DNA from: Photobacterium salinisoli
Lineage (GTDB): Bacteria; Pseudomonadota; Gammaproteobacteria; Enterobacterales; Vibrionaceae
DNA length: 64,000 nucleotides
Reading direction: 5' to 3'
NCBI RefSeq assembly: GCF_003614885.1
Contig: NZ_QZMS01000007.1
Location: 1-64,000 of the forward strand
The notes below the pieces were generated by a model. It was not told where the DNA came from. It saw only the letters and a program-made list of their open reading frames with translations, and did no database searches. A program made the position numbers and the translations under genes. Each line of letters starts with the position of its first letter. Within the stretch, counting starts at the first letter, position 1. Of the stretch, positions 40,336-49,746 are shown one piece after another.

Positions 40336-40353
40336 GGCGGATTTTCGCTTGCT

Positions 40354-41913
40354 TTAGTGGACGCCTTCTTGCGGGGTGGTGTCCCTGAAATCGCCCCGGC
40401 GGCGTTTAATCAGTAGCCAGGAAACAGCTACGGACCAAAGCAGATATAAGTAAAGCGGCCAGCTGCCCAGCGTGGTGTAGGGCGTCAGACCCTTGGTCGG
40501 GGTCACTGTGGCACGCAGTACGCCGGTTTCGAACTGCGGCAGCTCTGCAATGATTTGCCCCTGGTGATCAACAACGGCTGTCACGCCTGTGTTGGTGGCA
40601 CGCAGTAAGGGCTTACCCGTCTCAAGAGCCCGCATCTGTGCGATTTCCATGTGTTGATGCGGGCCAATAGAGCGGCCGAACCAGGCATCATTGGATAAGG
40701 TCAGCAGCATGTCGGTGTCTATGCCCACATTCTGGCGTACCTGCTCGCTGAACGCGATTTCATAGCACAAGGCCGGAGCCAGAGCATACCCCTTGGCTTC
40801 CAGATTGTCCTGGACAAAATTGCCGCGGCTGAATGATGACATCGGCAGATTGAAAAACGGCGCAATCGGGCGCAGTAAATCACCGAAAGGCACAAATTCC
40901 CCAAACGGCAGCAAGTGGTGCTTACTGTACCGGCTGGCGCTATCGTAGCGGTATTCACCGTCACGGTTGATACCCAGCGTCAGTATATTATTGAAAAACT
41001 CACCCTGTTCGGTTTTATCAAGCACGCCTGTAATCACGGCACTTTGATTCAAACGGGCGGCTTCATCAAGGTGGCTGAGGAAGGTCTCTACCTGCTTTTC
41101 CAGCGCGGGAATGGCGGCTTCCGGCCAGATAATGATATCGGCATCCCAGTTTTCACGGGTGAGATCCAGGTATTTCATCAGGGTTGGCCAGCGCTGCTCT
41201 GGCTGCCACTTTAATGCCTGTGGGACATTGCCTTGCACCAGCGCGACTTTGACCGGTTTATAGGGCTCAGGCTGAACCCATTCAATGCCCTTTACCTGGT
41301 ACGCCAGCAGCAAGACCAGCACAGGTACGGTCAAGGGGCGCCAGTTGCGGTAATAGCCGGCGGCGACCAGCGCACCACAGCTCAGCACCAATGCCAGCGT
41401 CAGACCTTCAACGCCAAGTATCGGCGCGAAACTGGCCAGCGGGCCGTGGATTTGTCCATAGCCCATCCATAACCAGGGAAAGCCGGTAAATAACCAGCCC
41501 CTGACCCAGTCCAGCAGCAGCCAGAAAACCGGCCCCAGTAACATCAGCTGGTGGAAAGGCCTGCCCTGACCGAACCGGGCAAACAAGGCGCCGAACAAGG
41601 CAGGGTAGAGCGCCAGATAACCGACCAGCAGCACCATGAGGAACAGGCCGGCAATAACCGGCATACCGCCAAAGTCGGCAATGCTGACATGTACCCACCA
41701 AACACCACTGCCGAATAATCCTAACCCCCATGACAAACCTGTCCAGAAGGCGGCTTTAGGGCGTTGACTCTGCAGCAGAGTAAAGAAAATAATCAGGGAG
41801 AGCGGGGCGAGATACCAGAGCTTATAAGGGGCGAAAGACAGGGTTGCCAGTGCGCCGGAAGGGACGGCCAGTAGCAGCCGTCCTGTCAGGTTTAGTTTGT
41901 CGATTCGTCTCAT
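40354..41913 (-). CDS. lnt: Apolipoprotein N-acyltransferase
   Basis: A 519-aa inner-membrane enzyme that N-acylates the lipid-bearing Cys of lipoproteins, the last maturation step for the lipoproteins encoded nearby (MltD, BamC, RlpA, LptE, LolB). About seven hydrophobic N-terminal helices are followed by a nitrilase-like domain with the catalytic Glu in [12 protein letters not shown], Lys in [14 protein letters not shown] and Cys in ALCYEIAF. E. coli Lnt is 512 aa. Its start touches the corC stop (1-base overlap). Confidence 0.97.
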   Translation of the reverse strand: MRRIDKLNLTGRLLLAVPSGALATLSFAPYKLWYLAPLSLIIFFTLLQSQRPKAAFWTGLSWGLGLFGSGVWWVHVSIADFGGMPVIAGLFLMVLLVGYLALYPALFGALFARFGQGRPFHQLMLLGPVFWLLLDWVRGWLFTGFPWLWMGYGQIHGPLASFAPILGVEGLTLALVLSCGALVAAGYYRNWRPLTVPVLVLLLAYQVKGIEWVQPEPYKPVKVALVQGNVPQALKWQPEQRWPTLMKYLDLTRENWDADIIIWPEAAIPALEKQVETFLSHLDEAARLNQSAVITGVLDKTEQGEFFNNILTLGINRDGEYRYDSASRYSKHHLLPFGEFVPFGDLLRPIAPFFNLPMSSFSRGNFVQDNLEAKGYALAPALCYEIAFSEQVRQNVGIDTDMLLTLSNDAWFGRSIGPHQHMEIAQMRALETGKPLLRATNTGVTAVVDHQGQIIAELPQFETGVLRATVTPTKGLTPYTTLGSWPLYLYLLWSVAVSWLLIKRRRGDFRDTTPQEGVH

Positions 41914-42785
41914 CAGGGCGTCATCGTTGGTTGGTGTGCCTCCTGTGGCACGGTCACTTGTAATTGTATGACCCGGCGGCTGTCTGCGGCGGTAACTTTG
42001 AACGCATAGCCTTCCAGTTCGACCACTTCACCGCGGGCAGGCAGGTGACCAAAGCTGGTCATGACCAGTCCGCCTATGGTGTCGATATCGTTAGCACTGA
42101 AGTTGGTCTGGAACAGTTTGTTGAAGTCATCAATAGTGGTCAATGCCTTCACATTCCAGGTGTGCTTACTTAACTGACGGATTTCCTGTTCTTCCTCGTC
42201 GTCGAATTCATCTTCGATTTCACCAACGATTTGCTCCAGAATATCCTCAATGGTGATCAAGCCGGATACGCCACCAAACTCATCGACCACTATGGCCATG
42301 TGGTAGCGTTCTTCCCGAAATTCTTTCAGCAGGCGATCTACCCGCTTGCTCTCCGGCACAACAACCGCCGGACGCAGAATGGCGCTGAGGTCAAATGGCT
42401 CACTGTCCGGGCGCAGGTAGCGCAGCAGATCTTTTGCCAGAAGAATACCTTCAACGTGGTCTTTATCATCACTGATGACCGGATAGCGCGAGTGCTGGGC
42501 ATCAACAATGATATCAATGAGGTCTTCAACCTTCTGTGAACGCTCTATGGTGGTCATTTGGGAGCGGGGAATCATGATGTCCCGAACCCGCATCTCAGAA
42601 ATCTGGATCACACCTTCGAGCATGTCGCGAGTGTGATGATCAATCAGATCATTTTCTTCGGAATCACGGATCACATCGACCAGTTCTTCCTTATTCTGAG
42701 GTTCGCCCTGAAAGAGCTGGCCAATACGTTCAAAGAAGGTCTTTCGACTCGGACCGTCAGAATTTTGGGGGTTATCGTCGTTCAT
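41913..42785 (-). CDS. ybeX: CorC/YbeX family CBS-domain protein
   Basis: A 290-aa cytoplasmic protein with two CBS domains (about 65-185; [11 protein letters not shown] and [30 protein letters not shown]) and a C-terminal CorC/HlyC transporter-associated domain (about 205-280). It has been linked to cobalt/magnesium efflux and, more recently, to ribosome maturation in E. coli. It lies between ybeY and lnt in the conserved ybeZ-ybeY-ybeX-lnt order. Confidence 0.95.
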   Translation of the reverse strand: MNDDNPQNSDGPSRKTFFERIGQLFQGEPQNKEELVDVIRDSEENDLIDHHTRDMLEGVIQISEMRVRDIMIPRSQMTTIERSQKVEDLIDIIVDAQHSRYPVISDDKDHVEGILLAKDLLRYLRPDSEPFDLSAILRPAVVVPESKRVDRLLKEFREERYHMAIVVDEFGGVSGLITIEDILEQIVGEIEDEFDDEEEQEIRQLSKHTWNVKALTTIDDFNKLFQTNFSANDIDTIGGLVMTSFGHLPARGEVVELEGYAFKVTAADSRRVIQLQVTVPQEAHQPTMTP

Positions 42786-42882
42786 TGCTTTCTATTCAAA
42801 TATGTGGACAGCGCCACGGAAGGCCGGCGTCGCCACAGGCGCAGCCGACAGTATCTTAGCCAAAGACAGCCTGAAGCTGATG

Positions 42883-43347
42883 TTAGTATTGGTCAGCTTC
42901 GTAAGGATTGGCAAACCCTAAACCTTGCATTATCTCGGTTTCCAGGGCTTCCATTTCTTCGGCTTCTTCGTCATCAATATGGTCATAACCTAGCAGATGA
43001 AGTGAGCCGTGTACAACCATATGTGCCCAGTGGGCAAACAAGGGTTTACTCTGTTCCAGAGCCTCATTTTCAACGACCTGACGACAGATAATCAGATCGC
43101 CCAGCAGCTCCAGTTCAACACCCGGAGGCGCTTCAAACGGGAAAGACAGCACATTGGTCGGCTTGTCCTTCCCTCTGTATTCACTGTTCAGCGCCTGGCT
43201 TTCGGCTTCATCAACCAACCGCACAGTTACTTCGGCTTCGGTTTGAAACGGAGTCACCGCCGCGTCCAGCCAGCGCTGAAAGTCAGCTTCAGTCGGCATG
43301 CCACTCTCATCAGCGGTGGCAAGCTGTAAATCCAGATAAATAGCCAT
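42883..43347 (-). CDS. ybeY: Endoribonuclease YbeY
   Basis: A 154-aa metalloenzyme needed for 16S rRNA 3'-end maturation and ribosome quality control. The zinc motif [11 protein letters not shown] is intact with its three His, and [19 protein letters not shown] is the family's substrate-side block. Length matches E. coli YbeY (155). It follows ybeZ by 8 bases. Confidence 0.97.
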   Translation of the reverse strand: MAIYLDLQLATADESGMPTEADFQRWLDAAVTPFQTEAEVTVRLVDEAESQALNSEYRGKDKPTNVLSFPFEAPPGVELELLGDLIICRQVVENEALEQSKPLFAHWAHMVVHGSLHLLGYDHIDDEEAEEMEALETEIMQGLGFANPYEADQY

Positions 43348-43355
43348 CTGTAAGA

Positions 43356-44417
43356 TTATTCCGTTTCAGGGCTGGCCTGGCGCGCTTCCTGCTGGTCGCG
43401 GCGGCGTTGTTCAGCCAGTTTTCGTTGTTTCTGATCTTCGCTCTCCCAGGCTTCATACGCCTGAACGATACGCGCCACGACAGGGTGGCGAACCACGTCA
43501 GTGGCCTGGAAGAAGTTAAAGCTTATTTCATCCACATCGGCCAGCACTTCAATAGCATGGCGCAGCCCGGAGCGCGCACCGCGTGGTAAGTCGATCTGGG
43601 TGACATCGCCGGTGATCACTGCCCGTGAGTTAAAGCCGATCCGGGTCAGGAACATTTTCATTTGTTCTACTGTCGTATTCTGGCTTTCATCCAGAATGAT
43701 GAAGGCATCGTTCAGTGTCCGGCCGCGCATATAAGCCAGTGGTGCCACTTCAATGACATTACGCTCTATTAGCTTCTCTACTCGCTCAAAACCCAGCATT
43801 TCAAACAAGGCATCGTAAAGCGGGCGCAGATACGGATCGACCTTCTGGCTCAGATCCCCCGGCAGGAAGCCCAGCTTTTCACCGGCTTCCACGGCAGGAC
43901 GGGTCAGCAAAATGCGGCGAATTTCCTGACGTTCCAGTGCATCAACCGCTGCTGCAACGGCCAGGTAGGTTTTCCCCGTACCGGCAGGACCAATACCAAA
44001 AGTGATGTCATGACCGACCATATTGGCAATGTACTGTGCCTGGTTCGGTGTCCGCGGCTTGATGACGCCTTTTTTGGTCTTGATGTGAATTTCTTTGCCG
44101 TAAGGGATACTTGAACTCACATCCTGCTCCAGCACACCTGATTCTTTAATCGCCAGGTGAATGTGCTCAGGCTCAATATCCGGAATTACATTGCGTACCG
44201 GTGCGGTGTCAACATACAGGTTCTTAAGGATATTGGCTGTGGCTTCAGCAGTGTGTGGCTGGCCGACTATGCTGAAATTGTGGCTGCGGTGATTAATTTC
44301 AACGCCCAGACGACGTTCAAGCTGCTTGATATTGTCGTCGAAAGGACCGCAAAGGCTGGCCAGGCGGTGGTTATCGGCGGGTTCGAGATTCAGTTCAACA
44401 GTAATAATTTTGCTCAA
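43356..44417 (-). CDS. ybeZ: PhoH-like ATPase YbeZ
   Basis: A 353-aa P-loop ATPase of the PhoH family. Walker A is [11 protein letters not shown] and Walker B is [24 protein letters not shown] follows. An N-terminal RNA-binding-like segment (about 1-100) and a basic, Gln-rich C-terminal tail are visible. It works with YbeY in E. coli. 78 bases separate it from miaB, and that gap contains a strong hairpin. Confidence 0.96.
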   Translation of the reverse strand: MSKIITVELNLEPADNHRLASLCGPFDDNIKQLERRLGVEINHRSHNFSIVGQPHTAEATANILKNLYVDTAPVRNVIPDIEPEHIHLAIKESGVLEQDVSSSIPYGKEIHIKTKKGVIKPRTPNQAQYIANMVGHDITFGIGPAGTGKTYLAVAAAVDALERQEIRRILLTRPAVEAGEKLGFLPGDLSQKVDPYLRPLYDALFEMLGFERVEKLIERNVIEVAPLAYMRGRTLNDAFIILDESQNTTVEQMKMFLTRIGFNSRAVITGDVTQIDLPRGARSGLRHAIEVLADVDEISFNFFQATDVVRHPVVARIVQAYEAWESEDQKQRKLAEQRRRDQQEARQASPETE

Positions 44418-44433
44418 GATTTGCCTCTCAGTG

Positions 44434-44457
44434 GGCCACCCACTGTGACGGGTGGCC
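44434..44457 (-). promoter_or_regulatory. Hairpin in the miaB-ybeZ gap
   Basis: GGCCACCC/GGGTGGCC, a perfect 8-bp inverted repeat with an 8-base loop, 17 bases before the ybeZ start on the minus strand. It has no T-run after it, so it is not a typical terminator. It may be an RNA processing or translation-control stem. Confidence 0.5.
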
Positions 44458-44495
44458 GGAATAGTTGGGCACAGGCAGAAATTTCTGTCCTCTTA

Positions 44496-45920
44496 TTAAG
44501 GAGTATAAACGCCTACACCTATTTCATCTTCTTTACGGGTTTTTTCCATGACCTCGCTGGGAGACATGGCAATACGCAGGTTCATGTCGGCTTCAGTGCG
44601 GACAAGCTCACCACGCAGGGAATTGTTAAATACATCTGTGATTCTGACATCAACAAATTGGCCGATCAAATCCACTGAACCTTCAAAGTTCACCACACGG
44701 TTGTTTTCAGTACGGCCGCGTAGCTCCATGATGTTCTTTTTCGACGGACCTTCAACCAGAATACGTTGTTCAGTATCCAGCATCTGACGGGAGTAACGCA
44801 TCGCCTGCGCATTGATCTGCTGTTGCAGTTCATACAAACGCGCTTTCTTCACTTCTTCCGACAGGTCACAAGGGTAATCGGCAGCCGGTGTACCCGGGCG
44901 CGGCGAATAAATGAAGCTGAAGCTCATGTCAAAGTCGACTTCGCGGATCAGTTTCATGGTGTCCTGAAAGTCCTGATCAGATTCGCCGGGAAAAGCCACG
45001 ATAAAGTCAGAGCTGATGGTAATGTCCGGACGAGCCTTACGCAGCTTGCGGATTTTGGACTTATATTCGATGGCAGTGTGCGGACGCTTCATCATTGCCA
45101 GAATACGGTCTGAACCGCTCTGTACCGGCAGGTGCAGGAAGCTCACCACTTCCGGTGTGTCTTCATAAACGGCAATGATATCGTCGGTGAACTCAATCGG
45201 GTGGCTGGTGGTATAGCGAATGCGATCGATACCGTCAATCGCAGCCACCAGACGCAGTAATTCAGCGAATGTTGCTATCTCGCCGTCATGGGTCTCGCCA
45301 CGGAAGGCGTTGACATTCTGGCCCAGCAGGTTCACTTCGCGTACACCTTGCTCTGCCAATTGTGCGATTTCGAACAGCACGTCATCCAGCGGGCGGCTGA
45401 CTTCTTCACCACGTGTGTATGGTACCACGCAGAATGTACAGTATTTGGAACAGCCTTCCATGATAGACACGAACGCGGTAGGGCCTTCGGCCCGTGGCTC
45501 TGGCAAGCGGTCGAATTTCTCGATTTCCGGGAAAGAGATGTCCATGACAGGCGCATCGGAAGACTGCGACTTGCTGATCATTTCAGGTAAACGGTGCAGC
45601 GTTTGCGGGCCAAAAATCACATCGACATAAGGGGCACGGTCGCGGATGGAATCCCCTTCCTGAGTGGCGACACAGCCGCCTACGCCAATCACCAGGCCTG
45701 GCTTTTTGTCTTTCAGTGTTTTCCAGCGGCCCAGCTGGTGGAAGACTTTTTCCTGTGCCTTTTCGCGAATAGAGCAGGTGTTAAGTAGCAGTACATCGGC
45801 TTCTGCTGGTTCTTCTGTTAATTCATAACCGCCATTGGCGTTGAGAAGATCGGCCATCTTGGATGAATCGTATTCATTCATCTGACAACCCCAGGTTTTG
45901 ATAAGCAGTTTCTTCGCCAT
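44496..45920 (-). CDS. miaB: tRNA-2-methylthio-N6-isopentenyladenosine synthase
   Basis: A 474-aa radical-SAM methylthiotransferase that adds methylthio to i6A37 of tRNAs reading UNN codons. The N-terminal MTTase domain starts [14 protein letters not shown] (auxiliary-cluster Cys); the radical-SAM CxxxCxxC is [10 protein letters not shown]-terminal TRAM domain follows. Length equals E. coli MiaB (474). It is divergent from ubiF by 302 bases, as in E. coli. Confidence 0.98.
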   Translation of the reverse strand: MAKKLLIKTWGCQMNEYDSSKMADLLNANGGYELTEEPAEADVLLLNTCSIREKAQEKVFHQLGRWKTLKDKKPGLVIGVGGCVATQEGDSIRDRAPYVDVIFGPQTLHRLPEMISKSQSSDAPVMDISFPEIEKFDRLPEPRAEGPTAFVSIMEGCSKYCTFCVVPYTRGEEVSRPLDDVLFEIAQLAEQGVREVNLLGQNVNAFRGETHDGEIATFAELLRLVAAIDGIDRIRYTTSHPIEFTDDIIAVYEDTPEVVSFLHLPVQSGSDRILAMMKRPHTAIEYKSKIRKLRKARPDITISSDFIVAFPGESDQDFQDTMKLIREVDFDMSFSFIYSPRPGTPAADYPCDLSEEVKKARLYELQQQINAQAMRYSRQMLDTEQRILVEGPSKKNIMELRGRTENNRVVNFEGSVDLIGQFVDVRITDVFNNSLRGELVRTEADMNLRIAMSPSEVMEKTRKEDEIGVGVYTP

Positions 45921-46222
45921 GTCTAACTCTTCACTCGTAGTGTTAATTCAGTGCATTTACGTTGCGTTTGCAGCGTCAGAGGTCGCCTCTGGGGCCGCCT
46001 TAAATTGCAAGCCGCGTATTGTACTGCTTTCGACACGGCGTGACCAGATCATCCATGCTGATTATAAAATCAGCAGCAGGCGCGTCTCTGGCCCGTGGCA
46101 ATTGGTACAGATCAAGCTTCAGTGCCAAAGATGACAGAAAAGAGACCGCAGAAAGTGTTGAGTGTAGTAAACCCGCGTAAAGCCGTTAGAATGTCGGCAG
46201 AGTAATGAGATGAGATACCTGC
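45921..46222. other. miaB-ubiF divergent intergenic region
   Basis: 302 bases with no supportable gene. The sequence must hold the promoters of both genes. I see no strong operator or RNA structure; a GC-rich GGTCGCCTCTGGGGCCGCC stretch lies near 45985. Confidence 0.4.
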
Positions 46223-47383
46223 ATGGAACAGTTTGATATTGTGATTGCTGGCGGCGGCATGGTGGGTGCTGCGGCAGCATTGGGAATGGCCCGGCAGGGG
46301 CGCAGAGTGGCGGTGATTGAAGGTCAGCCTCCGGTGCCTTTTGACTCCGCACAGGAGATGGATCTGCGTGTGTCTGCTATTTCTGCCCAGTCGGTCACTC
46401 TGCTGAACCGTCTGGGTGCATGGCCACATATCCAGGCTATGAGAATGTGTCCTTTCCGGCGTCTGGAAACCTGGGAGCATCCGGAATGCCGCACCCGTTT
46501 TCATGCCAGTGACCTTGGGTTAGCTGAGCTGGGCTTTATGGTGGAGAACCGTCTGATTCAGCTGGGTTTGTGGCAGGCGTTTGAAGGTTATTCCAATCTG
46601 TCACTGATCTGTCCTGCCCGTTTAGCGCATTTTCAGCGTGCAGATGAAGGTTATGATGTCACACTGGATAATGGTCAGGTGCTGAAAACCCGCTGGCTTG
46701 TCGGTGCGGATGGTGCGAATTCCCGCGTTCGTCAGCAAGCTAATATCGGGATTACGGCCTGGGATTATCGTCAGCATTGCATGCTGATCAATGTTGAAAC
46801 TGCGCTGCCCCAACAAGATATTACCTGGCAGCAGTTTACACCGCACGGCCCTCGTTCTTTTCTGCCGATGCCGGGTCACAGTGGTTCGCTCGTCTGGTAT
46901 GACAGCCCGCAGCGGATCAAACAGTTATCGGCCATGTCTGTACAGCAACTGGAAAACGCAGTGCTGAGTGAGTTTCCTGCCGAACTCGGTGCGGTTCGTG
47001 TGCTGAACAAAGGCAGTTTTCCGCTGACACGCCGCCACGCCCAGTCTTACTATAAAGACGGGATAGTCTTGCTTGGAGATGCCGCACATACCATTAATCC
47101 GCTGGCGGGGCAGGGAGTGAATCTCGGCTTTAAAGACGTTGATGTCCTGCTTGATGAAATGGCGCACGGTGGAGAGCACTGGTTTGAAGAGCAGGTGCTT
47201 CAACGTTATGAGAGGCGCCGACGACCCGATAATCTGATGATGCAGACCGGAATGGATGTGTTTTACGGTGTCTTCAGCAATGATCTTAAACCCGTTGCCT
47301 TGCTGCGAAATCTTGGCCTTAAACTGGCCGAGCATACCGGACCGCTGAAACATAAAGTACTGAAGTATGCGCTTGGTTTATAA
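46223..47383 (+). CDS. ubiF: 3-demethoxyubiquinol 3-hydroxylase (UbiF)
   Basis: A 386-aa FAD monooxygenase of the UbiH/COQ6 family, catalysing the last ring hydroxylation in aerobic ubiquinone synthesis. N-terminal FAD motif GGGMVGAAAALGMA (about 10-23), VGADGANSRVR and the GDAAHTINPLAGQGVNLGFKD block are present. Its place next to miaB and the tRNA array matches E. coli ubiF, which favours UbiF over the paralogues UbiH or UbiI. Confidence 0.93.
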   Translation: MEQFDIVIAGGGMVGAAAALGMARQGRRVAVIEGQPPVPFDSAQEMDLRVSAISAQSVTLLNRLGAWPHIQAMRMCPFRRLETWEHPECRTRFHASDLGLAELGFMVENRLIQLGLWQAFEGYSNLSLICPARLAHFQRADEGYDVTLDNGQVLKTRWLVGADGANSRVRQQANIGITAWDYRQHCMLINVETALPQQDITWQQFTPHGPRSFLPMPGHSGSLVWYDSPQRIKQLSAMSVQQLENAVLSEFPAELGAVRVLNKGSFPLTRRHAQSYYKDGIVLLGDAAHTINPLAGQGVNLGFKDVDVLLDEMAHGGEHWFEEQVLQRYERRRRPDNLMMQTGMDVFYGVFSNDLKPVALLRNLGLKLAEHTGPLKHKVLKYALGL

Positions 47384-47404
47384 GCGACATGGTAACTGAC
47401 TTCT

Positions 47405-47429
47405 AAGCCACCTCTGCGTGGCTTTTTTA
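47405..47429 (+). terminator. Rho-independent terminator after ubiF
   Basis: AAGCCAC/GTGGCTT hairpin with a six-T tail, 21 bases after the ubiF stop. Confidence 0.85.
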
Positions 47430-47473
47430 TCTGCGTGATAAGAGAGTTGCGGGAGTGAGCGGGTATTGGGATA

Positions 47474-47501
47474 TAAAAAAACCAGCTAAAGAGCTGGCTT
47501 C
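47474..47501 (-). terminator. Rho-independent terminator of the tRNA array
   Basis: On the minus strand AGCCAGCTC/GAGCTGG-type hairpin (AGCCAGCTCTTTAGCTGG) followed by seven T. It lies 63 bases beyond the last tRNA-Leu and would end the polycistronic tRNA transcript. Confidence 0.85.
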
Positions 47502-47563
47502 TTAATAGATATTATCCTCAGATGATATCTCAATGTTTTACAACCCCTGTCTGAACAGAGAGT

Positions 47564-47650
47564 TGGTGCGGAGGGAGAGACTTGAACTCTCACGTCCTTG
47601 CGGACACTAGCACCTGAAGCTAGCGCGTCTACCAATTCCGCCACCACCGC
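47564..47650 (-). tRNA. tRNA-Leu (CAG), copy 1
   Basis: An 87-nt class II tRNA with long variable arm (GTCC...GGAC form), anticodon loop TTCAGGT and encoded CCA. It is the last gene of the array in transcription order. A short palindrome AGAGACTGAGTCTCT lies just upstream of it (47662-47676). Confidence 0.96.
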
Positions 47651-47708
47651 AACATGGTGAAAGAGACTGAGTCTCTAACTTTTTTGACACTATAGGTCAG
47701 CATCAATA

Positions 47709-47783
47709 TGGCAGGGCTACCTGGATTCGAACCAGGGAATGGCGGCATCAAAAGCCGCTGCCTTACCGCTTGGCGATAGCCCT
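47709..47783 (-). tRNA. tRNA-Gln (TTG), copy 1
   Basis: A 75-nt tRNA starting AGGGCTATCGCC with anticodon loop TTTTGAT and encoded CCA. The body is identical to the other five tRNA-Gln copies. Confidence 0.96.
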
Positions 47784-47812
47784 AAAGTCTCAGAACAATA
47801 TCAAAAGTCAAT

Positions 47813-47899
47813 TGGTGCGGAGGGAGAGACTTGAACTCTCACGCCCTTGCGGGCACTAGCACCTGAAGCTAGCGCGTCTACCAATTCCGCCACCACCGC
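47813..47899 (-). tRNA. tRNA-Leu (CAG), copy 2
   Basis: An 87-nt gene of the variant type in which the variable-arm stem is GCCC...GGGC instead of GTCC...GGAC, a compensated base pair. Its flanks AAAAGTCAAT (47803-47812) and ATTGACTCTTTT (47904-47915) can pair with one bulge. Confidence 0.96.
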
Positions 47900-47944
47900 G
47901 TGTATTGACTCTTTTCCATTTTCAACCATGGTAGAGGATGAAAA

Positions 47945-48021
47945 TGGTGGCTACGACGGGATTTGAACCTGTGACCCCATCATTATGAGTGATGTGCTCT
48001 AACCAACTGAGCTACGTAGCC
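47945..48021 (-). tRNA. tRNA-Met (CAT, elongator), copy 1
   Basis: A 77-nt tRNA starting GGCTACGTAGCTC, anticodon loop CTCATAA. It matches elongator tRNA-Met, not the initiator. Right after its 3' end on the minus strand comes a hairpin (CATTTTCA/TGAAAATG, 47917-47946). Confidence 0.96.
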
Positions 48022-48056
48022 ATTTTCAAAACGCTAATTTAACAGCGTGTTGTTAA

Positions 48057-48131
48057 TGGCAGGGCTACCTGGATTCGAACCAGGGAATGGCGGCATCAAA
48101 AGCCGCTGCCTTACCGCTTGGCGATAGCCCT
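48057..48131 (-). tRNA. tRNA-Gln (TTG), copy 2
   Basis: A 75-nt gene identical in body to copy 1; it lies 35 bases upstream of tRNA-Met copy 1 in transcription order. Confidence 0.96.
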
Positions 48132-48186
48132 GCTGGTGATCTTTTCAGATCTAAGTCGTGTTAACTTTCACTCACAACTAAAAATT

Positions 48187-48273
48187 TGGTGCGGAGGGAG
48201 AGACTTGAACTCTCACGTCCTTGCGGACACTAGCACCTGAAGCTAGCGCGTCTACCAATTCCGCCACCACCGC
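48187..48273 (-). tRNA. tRNA-Leu (CAG), copy 3
   Basis: An 87-nt gene with the GTCC...GGAC variable arm. Unlike copies 2, 4, 5 and 6, I see no clear pairing between its flanks. Confidence 0.96.
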
Positions 48274-48339
48274 ACGTGGTATTCAGTTTGTAATGTAACT
48301 CTGTATCACAGTACCGGCCGAAACCCACACTGTAAAATA

Positions 48340-48414
48340 TGGCAGGGCTACCTGGATTCGAACCAGGGAATGGCGGCATCAAAAGCCGCTGCCTTACCGC
48401 TTGGCGATAGCCCT
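48340..48414 (-). tRNA. tRNA-Gln (TTG), copy 3
   Basis: A 75-nt gene only three bases downstream of tRNA-Leu(TAG) copy 1 in transcription order. Confidence 0.96.
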
Positions 48415-48417
48415 AAA

Positions 48418-48502
48418 TGGTGCGGAAGGAGAGACTTGAACTCTCACACCTTGCGGCGCCAGAACCTAAATCTGGTGCGTCTACCAATTTCGCCACTTCC
48501 GC
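48418..48502 (-). tRNA. tRNA-Leu (TAG), copy 1
   Basis: An 85-nt class II tRNA starting GCGGAAGTGGCG, anticodon loop TTTAGGT. All three copies of this species are followed after 3-4 bases by a tRNA-Gln. Confidence 0.96.
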
Positions 48503-48536
48503 AAATTGTATGATGTGTAAACATCTGAAAAGTCAC

Positions 48537-48623
48537 TGGTGCGGAGGGAGAGACTTGAACTCTCACGTCCTTGCGGACACTAGCACCTGAAGCTAGCGCG
48601 TCTACCAATTCCGCCACCACCGC
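48537..48623 (-). tRNA. tRNA-Leu (CAG), copy 4
   Basis: An 87-nt gene with the GTCC...GGAC variable arm. A perfect 10-bp inverted repeat flanks it: GAAAAGTCAC (48527-48536) and GTGACTTTTC (48628-48637). Confidence 0.96.
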
Positions 48624-48706
48624 ATGTGTGACTTTTCTTTAAGGGTGACACTCACCCTAGTCCCTTTTTACAGGGATGATCCCGACAATGTCGACATCAT
48701 GAAACA

Positions 48707-48781
48707 TGGCAGGGCTACCTGGATTCGAACCAGGGAATGGCGGCATCAAAAGCCGCTGCCTTACCGCTTGGCGATAGCCCT
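48707..48781 (-). tRNA. tRNA-Gln (TTG), copy 4
   Basis: A 75-nt gene. The 83-base spacer between it and tRNA-Leu(CAG) copy 4 holds small stems GGGTGA/TCACCC, TCCC/GGGA and CGACA/TGTCG. Confidence 0.96.
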
Positions 48782-48785
48782 AAAA

Positions 48786-48870
48786 TGGTGCGGAAGGAGA
48801 GACTTGAACTCTCACACCTTGCGGCGCCAGAACCTAAATCTGGTGCGTCTACCAATTTCGCCACTTCCGC
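48786..48870 (-). tRNA. tRNA-Leu (TAG), copy 2
   Basis: An 85-nt gene identical in body to copy 1; four A-bases separate it from tRNA-Gln copy 4. Confidence 0.96.
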
Positions 48871-48902
48871 AAATTGTCTGCCTGTTAAGGCAAGGATGTC
48901 AT

Positions 48903-48989
48903 TGGTGCGGAGGGAGAGACTTGAACTCTCACGTCCTTGCGGACACTAGCACCTGAAGCTAGCGCGTCTACCAATTCCGCCACCACCGC
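48903..48989 (-). tRNA. tRNA-Leu (CAG), copy 5
   Basis: An 87-nt gene with the GTCC...GGAC variable arm. Flanks GATGTCAT (48895-48902) and ATGACATC (48995-49002) are an 8-bp inverted repeat. Confidence 0.96.
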
Positions 48990-49024
48990 GTGGAATGACA
49001 TCTTTTTTCTCACATGTTGTGAGA

Positions 49025-49101
49025 TGGTGGCTACGACGGGATTTGAACCTGTGACCCCATCATTATGAGTGATGTGCTCTAACCAACTGAGCTACGTAGC
49101 C
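49025..49101 (-). tRNA. tRNA-Met (CAT, elongator), copy 2
   Basis: A 77-nt gene. A hairpin TCTCACA/TGTGAGA (49008-49024) abuts its 3' CCA, followed in the transcript by an A-tract. Confidence 0.96.
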
Positions 49102-49141
49102 ACTTTGTGTTAAACGCCGGCGTTGCCTACGTCAAGTAATG

Positions 49142-49216
49142 TGGCAGGGCTACCTGGATTCGAACCAGGGAATGGCGGCATCAAAAGCCGCTGCCTTACC
49201 GCTTGGCGATAGCCCT
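49142..49216 (-). tRNA. tRNA-Gln (TTG), copy 5
   Basis: A 75-nt gene with the same body as the other tRNA-Gln copies, 40 bases upstream of tRNA-Met copy 2. Confidence 0.96.
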
Positions 49217-49294
49217 GCAGAATGTCACAAAGAATTGTGCAATTCAAGCAAGAAATGGTTACTTGTCCACTTCTTAAGTGTTCACCTCAGAGAT

Positions 49295-49381
49295 TGGTGC
49301 GGAGGGAGAGACTTGAACTCTCACGCCCTTGCGGGCACTAGCACCTGAAGCTAGCGCGTCTACCAATTCCGCCACCACCGC
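49295..49381 (-). tRNA. tRNA-Leu (CAG), copy 6
   Basis: An 87-nt gene of the GCCC...GGGC variable-arm type, like copy 2. Flanks GTTCACCTCAG (49280-49290) and CTGGGTGAAC (49388-49397) pair with one bulged base. Confidence 0.96.
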
Positions 49382-49422
49382 AATACACTGGGTGAACTAT
49401 TCATCTTCGAATGATGAATTTA

Positions 49423-49499
49423 TGGTGGCTACGACGGGATTTGAACCTGTGACCCCATCATTATGAGTGATGTGCTCTAACCAACTGAGCTACGTAGCC
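49423..49499 (-). tRNA. tRNA-Met (CAT, elongator), copy 3
   Basis: A 77-nt gene. A hairpin ATTCATC/GATGAAT (49399-49419) begins three bases after its 3' CCA. Confidence 0.96.
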
Positions 49500-49545
49500 A
49501 TTCAATTTTTTATAACGCCGACAATTATGTCCACGCTGAGTAAGA

Positions 49546-49620
49546 TGGCAGGGCTACCTGGATTCGAACCAGGGAATGGCGGCATCAAAAGCCGCTGCCT
49601 TACCGCTTGGCGATAGCCCT
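49546..49620 (-). tRNA. tRNA-Gln (TTG), copy 6
   Basis: A 75-nt gene four bases downstream of tRNA-Leu(TAG) copy 3. With the next two genes it forms Met-Leu(TAG)-Gln, the same order as E. coli metT-leuW-glnU. Confidence 0.96.
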
Positions 49621-49624
49621 AAAA

Positions 49625-49709
49625 TGGTGCGGAAGGAGAGACTTGAACTCTCACACCTTGCGGCGCCAGAACCTAAATCTGGTGCGTCTACCAATTTCGC
49701 CACTTCCGC
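49625..49709 (-). tRNA. tRNA-Leu (TAG), copy 3
   Basis: An 85-nt gene, second in transcription order in the array. Confidence 0.96.
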
Positions 49710-49746
49710 ATCTTACTGTTTTTTATCACCATTTCAAGTGGTGATA

